Assembly (NCBI RefSeq): GCF_018100805.1
Contig: NZ_JAGJEA010000004.1
Coordinates: forward strand, 248,001 to 312,000
Direction: 5' to 3'
Source of the DNA: Aquimarina sp. MMG016
GTDB lineage: Bacteria; Bacteroidota; Bacteroidia; Flavobacteriales; Flavobacteriaceae
DNA: 64,000 nt
The position numbers were made by a program, and so were the translations under genes. This document shows, piece after piece, positions 8,151 through 16,208 of the stretch. Positions within the stretch are counted from its first letter, which is position 1. The number at the start of each line of letters is the position of its first letter. The notes under the pieces were generated by a model that searched no databases, was not told the DNA's origin, and saw only the letters and a program-made list of their open reading frames with translations.

Positions 8151-8230
8151 GTCCCTTCTCCTTGGGGAGAAGGCTAGGATGAGGGGTAAACACCCTCACC
8201 TTAATCCTCTCCCTCGAGGGAGAGGAAACC
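8151..8230. repeat. Inverted pair of family D repeats (trpD-trpC gap)
   Basis: Unit one has the hairpin CCTTCTCC-TTGG-GGAGAAGG and ends GATGAGGGG. Unit two is in the opposite orientation, starting CCCTCACC with the hairpin CCTCTCCC-TCGA-GGGAGAGG. Together they could fold into one long imperfect stem. The pair fills almost the whole trpD-trpC spacer. Translated in frame with trpC it gives a spurious N-terminus containing HPHLNPLPRGRGN. Confidence 0.7.
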
Positions 8231-8241
8231 AAAAAAGAAAC

Positions 8242-9027
8242 ATGAACATACTAGACAAAATAGTAGCTGATAAATACAAAGAAGTAGCACTTCGAAAAAG
8301 TTTAATCCCAGTTCATCAATTAGAAAACTCTGTTTTATTTGATCGAAAAGGAAACTCTTTGGCAGATGCTTTACGAAATAGTGATACAGGAATTATTGCT
8401 GAACATAAGCGAAGATCTCCTTCAAAATCGGTTATTAACCAGAAAGTAAGTGTACAAGATGTTGCAGTAGGATATCAAGAAGCCGGGGTTTGTGGCATGT
8501 CTGTTTTAACTGATGGAAAATACTTTGGAGGATCTCTGGATGATCTATTGTTAGCCAGAGCTGCCGCAAAAATGCCTTTACTGCGTAAGGAATTCATCAT
8601 CGATGAATATCAATTGTTAGAAGCCAAAGCGTATGGTGCAGATGTGATACTATTAATAGCTGCAGTATTATCCAGAGATGAGATCAAATCGTTATCAGAA
8701 TTTGCACAGAACTTATCATTAGATGTGCTATTGGAAGTACACAATCTGGAAGAACTGGAAAAATCCGTAATGCCTTCATTAGATATGCTGGGAGTTAATA
8801 ACCGAAATCTCAAAACTTTTGAAGTTAGTACCGATGTAAGTAAAGAACTTAGCAAACACATTCCTGATGATTTCGTAAAAGTTTCAGAAAGTGGTATCAG
8901 TAGTATTGAAGCTATTAAAGATTTACAGCAGTATGACTATAAAGGCTTTTTGATTGGAGAAAACTTCATGAAAACTGAAAATCCCGGTGCAAACGCAATC
9001 GAATTTATAAAAATGCTTCAAAGATGA
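8242..9027 (+). CDS. trpC: Indole-3-glycerol-phosphate synthase
   Basis: 261 residues from ATG at 8242. Converts CdRP to indole-3-glycerol phosphate. TIM-barrel motifs are present: AEHKRRSPSKSVIN (catalytic Glu and Lys region), MPLLRKEFIID, LLEVHN, LGVNNRNLKTFEV and VSESGI. The open frame extends upstream to 8179, but those residues are encoded by the palindromic repeat and do not belong to the family. MNILDKIVADKYKEVA is the usual TrpC beginning. It overlaps trpF by four bases (ATGA), so the two are translationally coupled. Confidence 0.95.
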   Translation: MNILDKIVADKYKEVALRKSLIPVHQLENSVLFDRKGNSLADALRNSDTGIIAEHKRRSPSKSVINQKVSVQDVAVGYQEAGVCGMSVLTDGKYFGGSLDDLLLARAAAKMPLLRKEFIIDEYQLLEAKAYGADVILLIAAVLSRDEIKSLSEFAQNLSLDVLLEVHNLEELEKSVMPSLDMLGVNNRNLKTFEVSTDVSKELSKHIPDDFVKVSESGISSIEAIKDLQQYDYKGFLIGENFMKTENPGANAIEFIKMLQR

Positions 9028-9674
9028 GACTAAAAGTATGCGGAATGAAATATCAAGAAAATATAGAAGCCATTGCAGCATTGCAACCGGACTATCTTGG
9101 TTTCATTTTCTATGAAAAATCTCCTCGTAATTTTGAAAATGATATTCCGAAGATACCGGATTCAATAAAAAAAGTAGGAGTTTTTGTAGATGCATCTATT
9201 GATTTTGTAGTTGAAAAAATAAAAAAATATAATTTTAAAGCAGTTCAGTTACACGGAAATGAAACACCAGGATTTTGTATAGAACTAAAAGCAATCTTAC
9301 ATCGTCACACTGAGCCTGTCGAAGTGTGGAAGGTATTCTCTATTAAGGATGAATTTGATTTTGAGATACTCAAACCCTATGAGGATATTGTAGATTATTT
9401 TCTTTTTGACACCAAAGGAAAAGCAAAAGGAGGTAATGGATTTACTTTTGATTGGAGTGTTTTAAAAAACTATAACTCCACTACTTCATTCATCTTAAGT
9501 GGTGGAATTGGGTTACAGGAAATAGAATCCATTTTGTCATTCTGGCGTAGGCCGGAATCCAAATATTTACACGCTATTGATGTAAATAGTAAATTTGAAA
9601 TAGAACCAGGATTAAAAAACATAAATGATTTATCAACATTTAAAAAATTACTGAATAATATGCGTGAGGGATAG
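9024..9674 (+). CDS. trpF: Phosphoribosylanthranilate isomerase with repeat-encoded segments
   Basis: 216 residues. Isomerises PRA to CdRP. Family motifs are intact: LKVCGMKYQENI (catalytic Cys near residue 6), PDYLGFIFYEKSPR, AVQLHGNE, FLFDTKGKAKGGNGFTFDW and AIDVNSKFEIEPGLKN. Three stretches are written by dispersed repeats: RHTEPVEVW (residues 95-103), SFWRRPES (about 171-178) and the C-terminal MREG plus stop codon. The frame stays open through all of them. They fall in surface loops or the tail as judged by motif spacing, so the enzyme is probably active. Confidence 0.93.
   Translation: MRLKVCGMKYQENIEAIAALQPDYLGFIFYEKSPRNFENDIPKIPDSIKKVGVFVDASIDFVVEKIKKYNFKAVQLHGNETPGFCIELKAILHRHTEPVEVWKVFSIKDEFDFEILKPYEDIVDYFLFDTKGKAKGGNGFTFDWSVLKNYNSTTSFILSGGIGLQEIESILSFWRRPESKYLHAIDVNSKFEIEPGLKNINDLSTFKKLLNNMREG
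9304..9329 (+). repeat. Palindromic repeat, family B, inside trpF
   Basis: CACACT (9306) and AGTGTG pair around GAGCCTGTCGA. In frame it encodes RHTEPVEVW, a peptide that arises wherever this repeat is translated. A degenerate relative (TTTCGACTACGCTCAGGGAAAC) is nested in the family A copy near 19159-19180. Confidence 0.65.
9537..9560 (+). repeat. Palindromic repeat, family C copy 1, inside trpF
   Basis: ATTCTGGC-GTAG-GCCGGAAT at 9539-9558, with TGTC before it and CC after. In frame it encodes SFWRRPES. It matches, in reverse orientation and with paired base changes, the copy at 20051-20076. Confidence 0.7.
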
Positions 9675-9786
9675 AAGCGGCATCCTTTTTTAATTCAGTT
9701 CGAGTGCTCCGTCTTAACGGAGTGTATCGAGAACAAGTTAAAAAAGATACAGCGAATAGCCCGACCCGCCGCGGTGGGTCACGCCC
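9661..9786 (-). repeat. Dispersed structured repeat, family A copy 3 (trpF end to trpB)
   Basis: On the minus strand it reads GGGCGTGA, hairpin CCCACC-GC-GGCGGG, TCGGGCTATTCGC, a long second arm, then CTATCCCT and CACGCA. The ends pair as GCGTG/CACGC. The second arm (ATCTTTTTTAA with TTAAAAAAGGAT) holds another palindromic insert with GAGTGCTCCGTC and AACGGAGTGTATCGAG. The element supplies the last four codons and the stop of trpF and ends 14 bases before the trpB ATG. Confidence 0.72.
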
Positions 9787-9800
9787 AAAAAAACAAAAAA

Positions 9801-10982
9801 ATGAGCTATCAAGTAAACGAAAAAGGATATTATGGTGATTTTGGAGGAGCCTACATTCCTGAAATGCTATATCCTAATGTAGAAGAACTGCGATCTACCT
9901 ATCTGGATATCATGAATGAACCTTCTTTTAAAGAAGAGTTTGATCAATTATTAAGAGATTATGTAGGACGTCCATCTCCATTATATTATGCTAAACGTCT
10001 TTCAGAAAAACACAATACCAAGGTATATCTAAAACGAGAAGATCTTAATCATACCGGTGCACACAAAGTAAACAATACAATTGGTCAGATTCTAGTAGCA
10101 AAAAAACTTGGTAAAAACAGAATTATTGCAGAAACCGGAGCCGGACAACATGGCGTAGCCACCGCAACGGTTTGTGCGCTAATGGGCATCAAGTGTATTG
10201 TATATATGGGAGAAATTGATATCAAACGCCAGGCTCCAAATGTGGCACGTATGAAAATGCTGGGTGCAGAAGTGAGACCGGCAAAATCCGGAAGTAAAAC
10301 TCTCAAAGATGCTACCAATGAAGCAATAAGAGACTGGATCAACAATCCTGTAGACACACACTACATTATTGGTTCCGCTATCGGACCTCATCCCTACCCG
10401 GATATGGTAACCCGATTTCAGTCTATCATTTCTGAAGAAATTAAATGGCAATTAAAAGAAAAAGAAGGAAGAGAAAACCCTGATTACGTAGTTGCATGTA
10501 TCGGTGGAGGAAGTAATGCTGCGGGAACTTACTACCATTTCTTAGACGAACCTGATGTGGGCATAATCGCTGTAGAAGCTGCCGGAAAAGGAGTTAATAG
10601 TGGAGAAAGTGCAGCTACTTCGCAATTAGGAAAAGAAGGAATTATCCACGGATGTAAAACGCTACTTATGCAAACACCGGATGGACAAATCACAGAACCC
10701 TATTCTATTTCTGCCGGATTGGATTATCCAGGAGTAGGTCCTCTACACTCTCACTTATATAAAACAGGACGAGGGGAATTCTTTTCGGTAACAGATGATG
10801 ATGCAATGACTGCAGGACTAGAGTTATCTCAACTAGAAGGTATTATTCCGGCAATCGAAACATCACATGCTTTGGCGATATTTAATGATAAAAAGTTTAA
10901 ACCAGATGATATTGTTGTGATCAGTTTGTCCGGACGAGGAGATAAAGACTTAAACACATATATTGATTATTTTAAATTGTAA
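9801..10982 (+). CDS. trpB: Tryptophan synthase beta subunit
   Basis: 393 residues from ATG 9801. Condenses indole with serine using PLP. The PLP lysine is Lys89 in HTGAHKVNNTIGQ. The glycine-rich phosphate loop CIGGGSNAAGT and the C-terminal SLSGRGDKDLNTY are intact. An upstream in-frame GTG at 9774 lies inside a palindromic repeat and would add MGHAQKNKK, which is not family sequence. MSYQVNEKGYYGDFGGAYIPEML is the expected start. It forms the channelled complex with TrpA, encoded 59 bases downstream. Confidence 0.96.
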   Translation: MSYQVNEKGYYGDFGGAYIPEMLYPNVEELRSTYLDIMNEPSFKEEFDQLLRDYVGRPSPLYYAKRLSEKHNTKVYLKREDLNHTGAHKVNNTIGQILVAKKLGKNRIIAETGAGQHGVATATVCALMGIKCIVYMGEIDIKRQAPNVARMKMLGAEVRPAKSGSKTLKDATNEAIRDWINNPVDTHYIIGSAIGPHPYPDMVTRFQSIISEEIKWQLKEKEGRENPDYVVACIGGGSNAAGTYYHFLDEPDVGIIAVEAAGKGVNSGESAATSQLGKEGIIHGCKTLLMQTPDGQITEPYSISAGLDYPGVGPLHSHLYKTGRGEFFSVTDDDAMTAGLELSQLEGIIPAIETSHALAIFNDKKFKPDDIVVISLSGRGDKDLNTYIDYFKL

Positions 10983-11003
10983 TACAGCTAAATTATTTTA
11001 TCT

Positions 11004-11026
11004 ATTTCCGCCTTCGCGGAAATGAC
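11004..11026 (+). repeat. Palindromic repeat, family C copy 2 (trpB-trpA gap)
   Basis: ATTTCCGC-CTTC-GCGGAAAT (11004-11023) followed by GACA. Same layout as the copies at 9537 and 20051, with an eight-base stem, a four-base loop and a flanking TGTC/GACA. Confidence 0.65.
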
Positions 11027-11041
11027 ATAAAAACAATATTA

Positions 11042-11803
11042 ATGAACAGAATCAACGCAGCTCTTGAGCAAAATAAAAAACTATTATCCATCTATTTTAC
11101 GGCTGGATATCCTTCTTTACATGACACTAAAAAGATCATTCAGGATTTAGAAAAAAGTGGTGTGGATATGATAGAAATCGGATTACCATTTAGTGATCCA
11201 TTGGCTGATGGACCTACCATACAGGAAAGTTCTACAGCAGCTCTTAAAAATGGAATGACCACCAAATTGTTATTTGAACAACTAGCTGATATTCGTAAAT
11301 CAGTAGACATTCCACTAATCATTATGGGATATTTTAATCCAATGATGCAATATGGCGTAGAAGCCTTTTGTGCCAAGTGCCAGGAAATTGGTATTGATGG
11401 ATTGATCATACCGGATTTACCGGTGGCTGAATATCACGAACAATACCAGGAGACTTTTGAAAAATATGGATTAATTAATGTATTCCTGATCACACCTCAA
11501 ACATCAGAAGAAAGAATTCGATTTATTGATAGTGTCTCTAATGGTTTTATCTATATGGTAAGTTCGGCAAGTGTCACGGGATCAACCTCAGGGTTTGGAA
11601 ATACACAAGAGGCTTATTTTGAACGCATTGCAAATATGAACCTAAAAGCTTCTCAGATTGTTGGGTTTGGTATTAGTAACAATGAAACGTTTACTCAAGC
11701 TACAAAAACTGCCAAAGGTGCTATTATAGGGTCGGCTTTTATCAAACATATTTCAAAAAATGGGATACATACAATTCACGAATTTATAGGGAAAATACGA
11801 TAA
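11042..11803 (+). CDS. trpA: Tryptophan synthase alpha subunit
   Basis: 253 residues. Cleaves indole-3-glycerol phosphate to indole and glyceraldehyde-3-phosphate. The catalytic pair is present in MIEIGLPFSDPLADGPTIQ (Glu45 and Asp56). GLIIPDLPVAEY, YMVSSASVTGS and IVGFGISN follow in the normal TIM-barrel order. It is the last recognisable trp gene. No strong terminator is visible between it and the small membrane-protein gene that starts 95 bases later. Confidence 0.96.
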   Translation: MNRINAALEQNKKLLSIYFTAGYPSLHDTKKIIQDLEKSGVDMIEIGLPFSDPLADGPTIQESSTAALKNGMTTKLLFEQLADIRKSVDIPLIIMGYFNPMMQYGVEAFCAKCQEIGIDGLIIPDLPVAEYHEQYQETFEKYGLINVFLITPQTSEERIRFIDSVSNGFIYMVSSASVTGSTSGFGNTQEAYFERIANMNLKASQIVGFGISNNETFTQATKTAKGAIIGSAFIKHISKNGIHTIHEFIGKIR

Positions 11804-11898
11804 TATTTGTAGGTTTTAGAAATTAAAAATTCATCATATTCGTATACTTTAGACATCGTATAATTGTCACGATGCGGTCAACTTTATTAATAAACAAA

Positions 11899-12150
11899 AT
11901 GTCAATTACATTAATAGCAGCCATAATAATTGTTCTTATAGTCATTAAATGGTTAAGACCAGGCTTTTTACAGTTCAAGAAAGACCTGCAGCAAAGGCCG
12001 GAAGGATTACTTGATATAGATGACCGCTATAATGCGGTTAAAATTGAAAAAGAAAAGGAATTGAACGTTTTATTGGATAAAATTAACAAACAGGGGGTTG
12101 ATAACCTCACAAAGCTTGAAAAAGAGAGATTAAAAGAATTGTCCAAATAG
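11899..12150 (+). CDS. Small single-pass membrane protein, conserved C-terminal motif
   Basis: 83 residues from ATG 11899. A longer frame starts at 11872 but adds only MRSTLLINK. One hydrophobic helix (about residues 3-18) is followed by a basic and charged cytoplasmic part. The C-terminus, LLDKINKQGVDNLTKLEKERLKELSK, resembles the short DUF6576-type tail found at the end of Bacteroidetes rhomboid proteases (LDKI..G...LT..E...L). No protease domain is present. The function is unknown. It may be read through from the trp operon. Confidence 0.65.
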   Translation: MSITLIAAIIIVLIVIKWLRPGFLQFKKDLQQRPEGLLDIDDRYNAVKIEKEKELNVLLDKINKQGVDNLTKLEKERLKELSK

Positions 12151-12154
12151 ATAT

Positions 12155-13417
12155 TTACTCTTTACTAAATAACCCGTCCAGAAATTTCTCTAACCTTTCC
12201 TTTTTTAGTTGTTGTGCAAGATTTAATTTAAACCTGGCAATAAAACCATATGAATCACCTTCGATTCTCATTGCGCCTGATACATATAGTCCATTTTTTT
12301 CTGCCAGTCTTATTTTATTAAGATCAATAATTGGATATTTTAGAAAAACAGAGGCTTCCCCATTATCTCCAAAAGTTATATCAGGACTGCCGTCATTTAG
12401 TATTTTCTTTATCAATATTTCGAACTCATTATCTAAACTTGTAGATACAACAAATACCTCTCCTACATCATTTACAACAAATTCAGAGTTATAAATGTCC
12501 GCACTAAAACTCATTTCTCCCGAATCATTAAATGACTCATCAAGATTTCCGCTGCTATTATATTTACGAACCTGATACAAATTATCAGAAGGATCTTGAA
12601 TATAAGAAGTATATAAACTCATATTTGCGGCAACGATATGATCAAATGATTGATAATCTTCATCCATGATAAAGCAATCAAGATTATTGCTTGTCATTTG
12701 ATCGCTATCAAGCCCTACTAAATATGTAGATTGTTCTAATCCATTGTCTATAGATTCGGAATATGCCAACAATAAATGATCATCTTTCATTGTCGAGCAA
12801 TTGAGTGTAAAATAATGATCATCATATACATTAGAAAACAAGGTCTCCCCAACATCAGAAACTTTCAGGATTGCTATTTTTTCATTCTGTTGTATGGGAT
12901 TAAACTCTCTGACTTTAGCTACAACAATTATTTCATCCTTTGATGAAACATAAATATGCTGACCATAATTATCATCCAGATTATTTAAGATGTTTTTTTT
13001 ATACACTCCTCTACTACCAAAACCTTCATCAATACTTCCATTTTCATAAAAATTACTTATGGAGACCATCCATTTATTTCTGTCCCAAAGATTGGATAAA
13101 ACTAAAACACCACCATCTAGCTTAGAACTAATAGCCACAGGTATAGTATTTTCATTATCTAAATTACCCCTGGTTATATTGAATTCGATATCCTTTGCTC
13201 CATTGTTATGAAGACGCACTAATTTTTTCTTTGCATCTGATTCGTATAGGACATTAATTTTGTTTTCTTCTAGGACGTCAAAATCTATAACATGAGACGA
13301 AACCATTCCTAATTCCTTAAAAACAAGTAGTCCATTTCTCGAAAAATTAGCATCTATCTGTTGCGAATAACTATAAGATAGCCAACAACAAAAAGCAATT
13401 AAACTATGAATTCTCAT
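12155..13417 (-). CDS. Secreted delta-60 repeat (beta-propeller-like) protein
   Basis: 420 residues with a signal peptide (about 1-18, ending SYSQQ). At least four copies of the delta-60 signature are visible: NFSRNGLLVF, DEGFGSRGVYKK, DESFNDSGEMSFS and DITFGDNGEASVF, spaced 50-130 residues apart. Each is a 'D..F...G' unit followed by a beta-rich stretch. Such proteins are usually secreted or surface exposed, with unknown ligands. No C-terminal sorting domain is obvious. It converges with the small membrane-protein gene, with only four bases between stops. Confidence 0.72.
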   Translation of the reverse strand: MRIHSLIAFCCWLSYSYSQQIDANFSRNGLLVFKELGMVSSHVIDFDVLEENKINVLYESDAKKKLVRLHNNGAKDIEFNITRGNLDNENTIPVAISSKLDGGVLVLSNLWDRNKWMVSISNFYENGSIDEGFGSRGVYKKNILNNLDDNYGQHIYVSSKDEIIVVAKVREFNPIQQNEKIAILKVSDVGETLFSNVYDDHYFTLNCSTMKDDHLLLAYSESIDNGLEQSTYLVGLDSDQMTSNNLDCFIMDEDYQSFDHIVAANMSLYTSYIQDPSDNLYQVRKYNSSGNLDESFNDSGEMSFSADIYNSEFVVNDVGEVFVVSTSLDNEFEILIKKILNDGSPDITFGDNGEASVFLKYPIIDLNKIRLAEKNGLYVSGAMRIEGDSYGFIARFKLNLAQQLKKERLEKFLDGLFSKE

Positions 13418-13733
13418 AACGAAATATCGTGGTAACTATATACAATTGCCTTCGCTAAATAAGAGGTGTTGTAAAAAAGGAGATTTGGGGGTATCAATAA
13501 GCTAACGTTTTAATACAACTAGCTCATTTAAATCAAGAAGCAAAAAAAAGCATTAATACCTTACAATGCAAGATTTTTCTTAATAATAAAAAACTAATTT
13601 GGACTCCATCCTAAAATCAATTTTATATCATTTACTTAGAAAACACTTGCTAATCGTGAGCAAAAACTGATATTCATTTTATAACATTACCCAATTCAAG
13701 ACTCATTCTGTATGTTTAGATATATCAAAGCCG
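13418..13733. other. Intergenic region without recognised gene
   Basis: 316 bases between the upstream end of the delta-60 gene and the end of the glycosylase-like gene. AT-rich with many stops in all frames. I see no tRNA, terminator or repeat in it. It should hold the promoter of the delta-60 gene, but no clear TAnnTTTG box was found. Confidence 0.6.
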
Positions 13734-14387
13734 TCAAAAAAACTCTCTATATTGCATAATTCTAAAGTCAAGAGTATTAAATTCAGGGTTTTTATCTTTT
13801 AAATCTTTATATGTCTGTAAACTACCAATAGCTCTATTTGCCGCTCCAGAAGGTGCCGTTAGAGATACTGTTTGAATTATCCTATCCTTCAAAACAAACT
13901 TATGGATTCTAGGAATTTGATTTGAAATCAGTTCCAGTTTTAAATCATACTCTTTGAGATGTCTTCTAAAAAAATATTCCGGTCCGTTTTTACTATTTCC
14001 TCCTGTGAATATTAAAGTATCTATTTTGGGATACTTACATAGATACCCCACCAGATCTCTTAGTTTAATATTTTGCATTCCCAAATCAGAGGCATCAATC
14101 TTTTGACGTTCGCAACTATGTACGATATCACAAACTCCTATTCTGCGTGAGGTCAAGAAGTTTTTTCGTTGATTTGCTGCTTCTTGTGTTGTTTCAAATT
14201 TCAGATTTAAACTAAAAATTCGATCTAAAACTGGCCATAATAATCCGTTACTACTTCCGTAACAGAAATCCACATCTCTATCATTAAGTTCTCGTGTGGT
14301 AAATCTAGGTGGAGGGAGTGTTCCTACTATAAGCTTGGTAGCTCCTTCAGGAAAAAAAGGTTCGTATGGGTGAATGTGCTGAAACAA
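13734..14387 (-). CDS. Uracil-DNA glycosylase superfamily protein
   Basis: 217 residues. The motif KLIVGTLPPPRFTTREL has the position and shape of the superfamily catalytic loop (GTxP...). DVDFCYGSSNGLLWPVLDRIF corresponds to the Tyr/Phe-Gly-x-x-N-x-FW segment, and TSRRIGVCDIV follows. TAPSGAANRAIGS near the C-terminus may be the DNA minor-groove loop. It is therefore likely a DNA-base excision or related nucleotide-binding protein of the Mug/SMUG-like group, but the substrate is not assignable. The start is TTG at 14387, since no in-frame ATG precedes the domain. A family A repeat lies just upstream. Confidence 0.6.
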   Translation of the reverse strand: MFQHIHPYEPFFPEGATKLIVGTLPPPRFTTRELNDRDVDFCYGSSNGLLWPVLDRIFSLNLKFETTQEAANQRKNFLTSRRIGVCDIVHSCERQKIDASDLGMQNIKLRDLVGYLCKYPKIDTLIFTGGNSKNGPEYFFRRHLKEYDLKLELISNQIPRIHKFVLKDRIIQTVSLTAPSGAANRAIGSLQTYKDLKDKNPEFNTLDFRIMQYREFF

Positions 14388-14450
14388 ATTATGAATTAAA
14401 AGTTACGAATTACATATTACGAACTAAGATAGAAAGATATTTTTTGATTT

Positions 14451-14535
14451 TGCGTTAGGGATTGAGGCTTTGTTGGAGCTCATCTCTGATAGCGACTGCC
14501 GAAAGCCCGACCTGTCTGCAAGACAGGAAACGCCC
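14451..14535 (-). repeat. Dispersed structured repeat, family A copy 2
   Basis: On the minus strand it reads GGGCGTTT, hairpin CCTGTCT-TGC-AGACAGG, TCGGGCTTTCGGC, a second arm, CAATCCCT and AACGCA. The outer stem GCGTT/AACGC is perfect. It lies between the end of the MBOAT gene and the start of the glycosylase-like gene. Confidence 0.75.
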
Positions 14536-14549
14536 AAACTGCTTTCTAA

Positions 14550-16208
14550 CTAAAATTGAAAATAAATAAACGGCTGGAAATCGGCTGCATACGTCTGATA
14601 ACAAATGATAGCTACTACAATTGCAACCAAAGCTTTAATAAAGAAGTTACTTTTTATAAATAAGTCTTCTGCCCAACCTTTAGTACTATACGGCAACCAA
14701 TGAGTGATATAACCGATAAGCATTACTATAAATACAATCCGATACTCCCATAATACTGCTAAAGCATTCTGCCAATCCATATTTGTCACTACCTGCTGAT
14801 AAAAACGATCTATATGGTCCATACTATTACCTCTAAAATAAATTCTGGTAAAAGTGATAAACACAAAAGTCAATGCAATACGCCATAGTAGTGCATACCA
14901 GGCTTTGGATTCCTCATATGGACTGATCTTACGCCAATATTTATAAGTAACAATTCCGATACCATTGAGTCCTCCCCAAATTACAAATTTCCACGATGCT
15001 CCGTGCCATAGACCTCCTACCAGCATTGTGATCATAATATTGACGTTACGGTTAAAATGCCAAGCTATTTTAGAAGAAAATACGGTAATTATCAACATCA
15101 CCCCTACAATAGAAACTGCAAGTAGAGCTGTAGCGTAATCTGACATCGCAAATACTCCTAAAAATGTAAAAACCAAGATAAAAGAATACGAAAAAATACT
15201 TCCGTTTCGATTACCTCCTATTGGAATATACAAATAGTCTTTTAGCCAACTAGATAATGAAATATGCCAACGTCTCCAGAAATCTCCACAGTGAATCGCT
15301 TTATACGGTGAATTGAAATTGACAGGTAATTTGAACCCCATTAATAAAGCCAATCCTATCGCAATATCTGTATACCCCGAGAAATCTCCATAGATCTGTA
15401 ATGAATACCCAAACATCGCCATGATATTAGAAAACCCGGAATACATCTCTGGAGCATCAAAAACCCGATCCATAAAATTGGCTGCAATATAATCCGCAAA
15501 AAGCATTTTCTTAATCAACCCTTTTAAGATCATAAAAGAAGCTCTTCCGAAATCTTCTTTGGTGATATTAATATTCTTTCTGATCTGAGGCACAAAGTCC
15601 GAAGCTCTTACAATTGGACCTGCTACTAATTGTGGGAAGAAACTAACAAAGAACCCAAAATCTATGATGGAATTCAGTGGTTTGATCTGCTTTCTATAGA
15701 TATCTACACTATAACTAATAGTCTGGAATGTATAAAATGAAATCCCTACCGGAAGAATAATCTTATCCACTGTAAAATAATCAACTTCTCCCCAGGTATT
15801 GGCCCATTGCGCAAGATAGTTGATAACCTCATACTTGGTATTAAACAGGTAATTATAGGATTCTGTAAAGAAATATGCATATTTAAAATAACACAGTGTC
15901 CCCAGATTAATAATTACGCTTATAGCAACTAGGGATTTTTGAAAAATGACAGACTTACTTTTATAAATAGCTTTACCTAAAAAGAAATCATTTATCGTAC
16001 TAAACAGCAGTATACCAATAAAAAGACCACTTGTTTTATAATAAAAAAGAATACTTATTGCGAAGAGGTATGCGCTGCGCAAACTTTTTTTATTATACAG
16101 AATAGCGTATATAAAGTATATAACCGCGAAAAATATCCAAAAATCTGCCTGAGTAAATATCAAGGGTGAATCTTCAGAAAAAGAAAATATATCAATCAGT
16201 CTGTTCAT
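14550..16208 (-). CDS. MBOAT-family membrane O-acyltransferase (AlgI-like)
   Basis: 552 residues with about ten to twelve membrane helices. The family signature YGDFSGYTDIAIGLALLMGF is present, as are NFNSPYKAIHCGDFWRRWHISLSSWLKDYLYIPIGGNR and GGLWHGASWKFVIWGG with the catalytic His402. AlgI-type enzymes move acyl (usually acetyl) groups across the inner membrane for transfer to exported polysaccharides. The gene overlaps the preceding SGNH gene by 17 bases and follows two SGNH hydrolase-like proteins, the typical partners. The acceptor glycan is unknown, as no glycan synthesis genes lie nearby. Confidence 0.92.
   Translation of the reverse strand: MNRLIDIFSFSEDSPLIFTQADFWIFFAVIYFIYAILYNKKSLRSAYLFAISILFYYKTSGLFIGILLFSTINDFFLGKAIYKSKSVIFQKSLVAISVIINLGTLCYFKYAYFFTESYNYLFNTKYEVINYLAQWANTWGEVDYFTVDKIILPVGISFYTFQTISYSVDIYRKQIKPLNSIIDFGFFVSFFPQLVAGPIVRASDFVPQIRKNINITKEDFGRASFMILKGLIKKMLFADYIAANFMDRVFDAPEMYSGFSNIMAMFGYSLQIYGDFSGYTDIAIGLALLMGFKLPVNFNSPYKAIHCGDFWRRWHISLSSWLKDYLYIPIGGNRNGSIFSYSFILVFTFLGVFAMSDYATALLAVSIVGVMLIITVFSSKIAWHFNRNVNIMITMLVGGLWHGASWKFVIWGGLNGIGIVTYKYWRKISPYEESKAWYALLWRIALTFVFITFTRIYFRGNSMDHIDRFYQQVVTNMDWQNALAVLWEYRIVFIVMLIGYITHWLPYSTKGWAEDLFIKSNFFIKALVAIVVAIICYQTYAADFQPFIYFQF

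Noticed and set aside
8179..8241. Longer N-terminus for trpC
   Set aside because: It translates a palindromic repeat (HPHLNPLPRGRGN) that is not part of the family; ATG 8242 gives the expected start.
9774..9800. Upstream GTG start for trpB
   Set aside because: It lies inside a family A repeat and adds MGHAQKNKK, which is not TrpB sequence.
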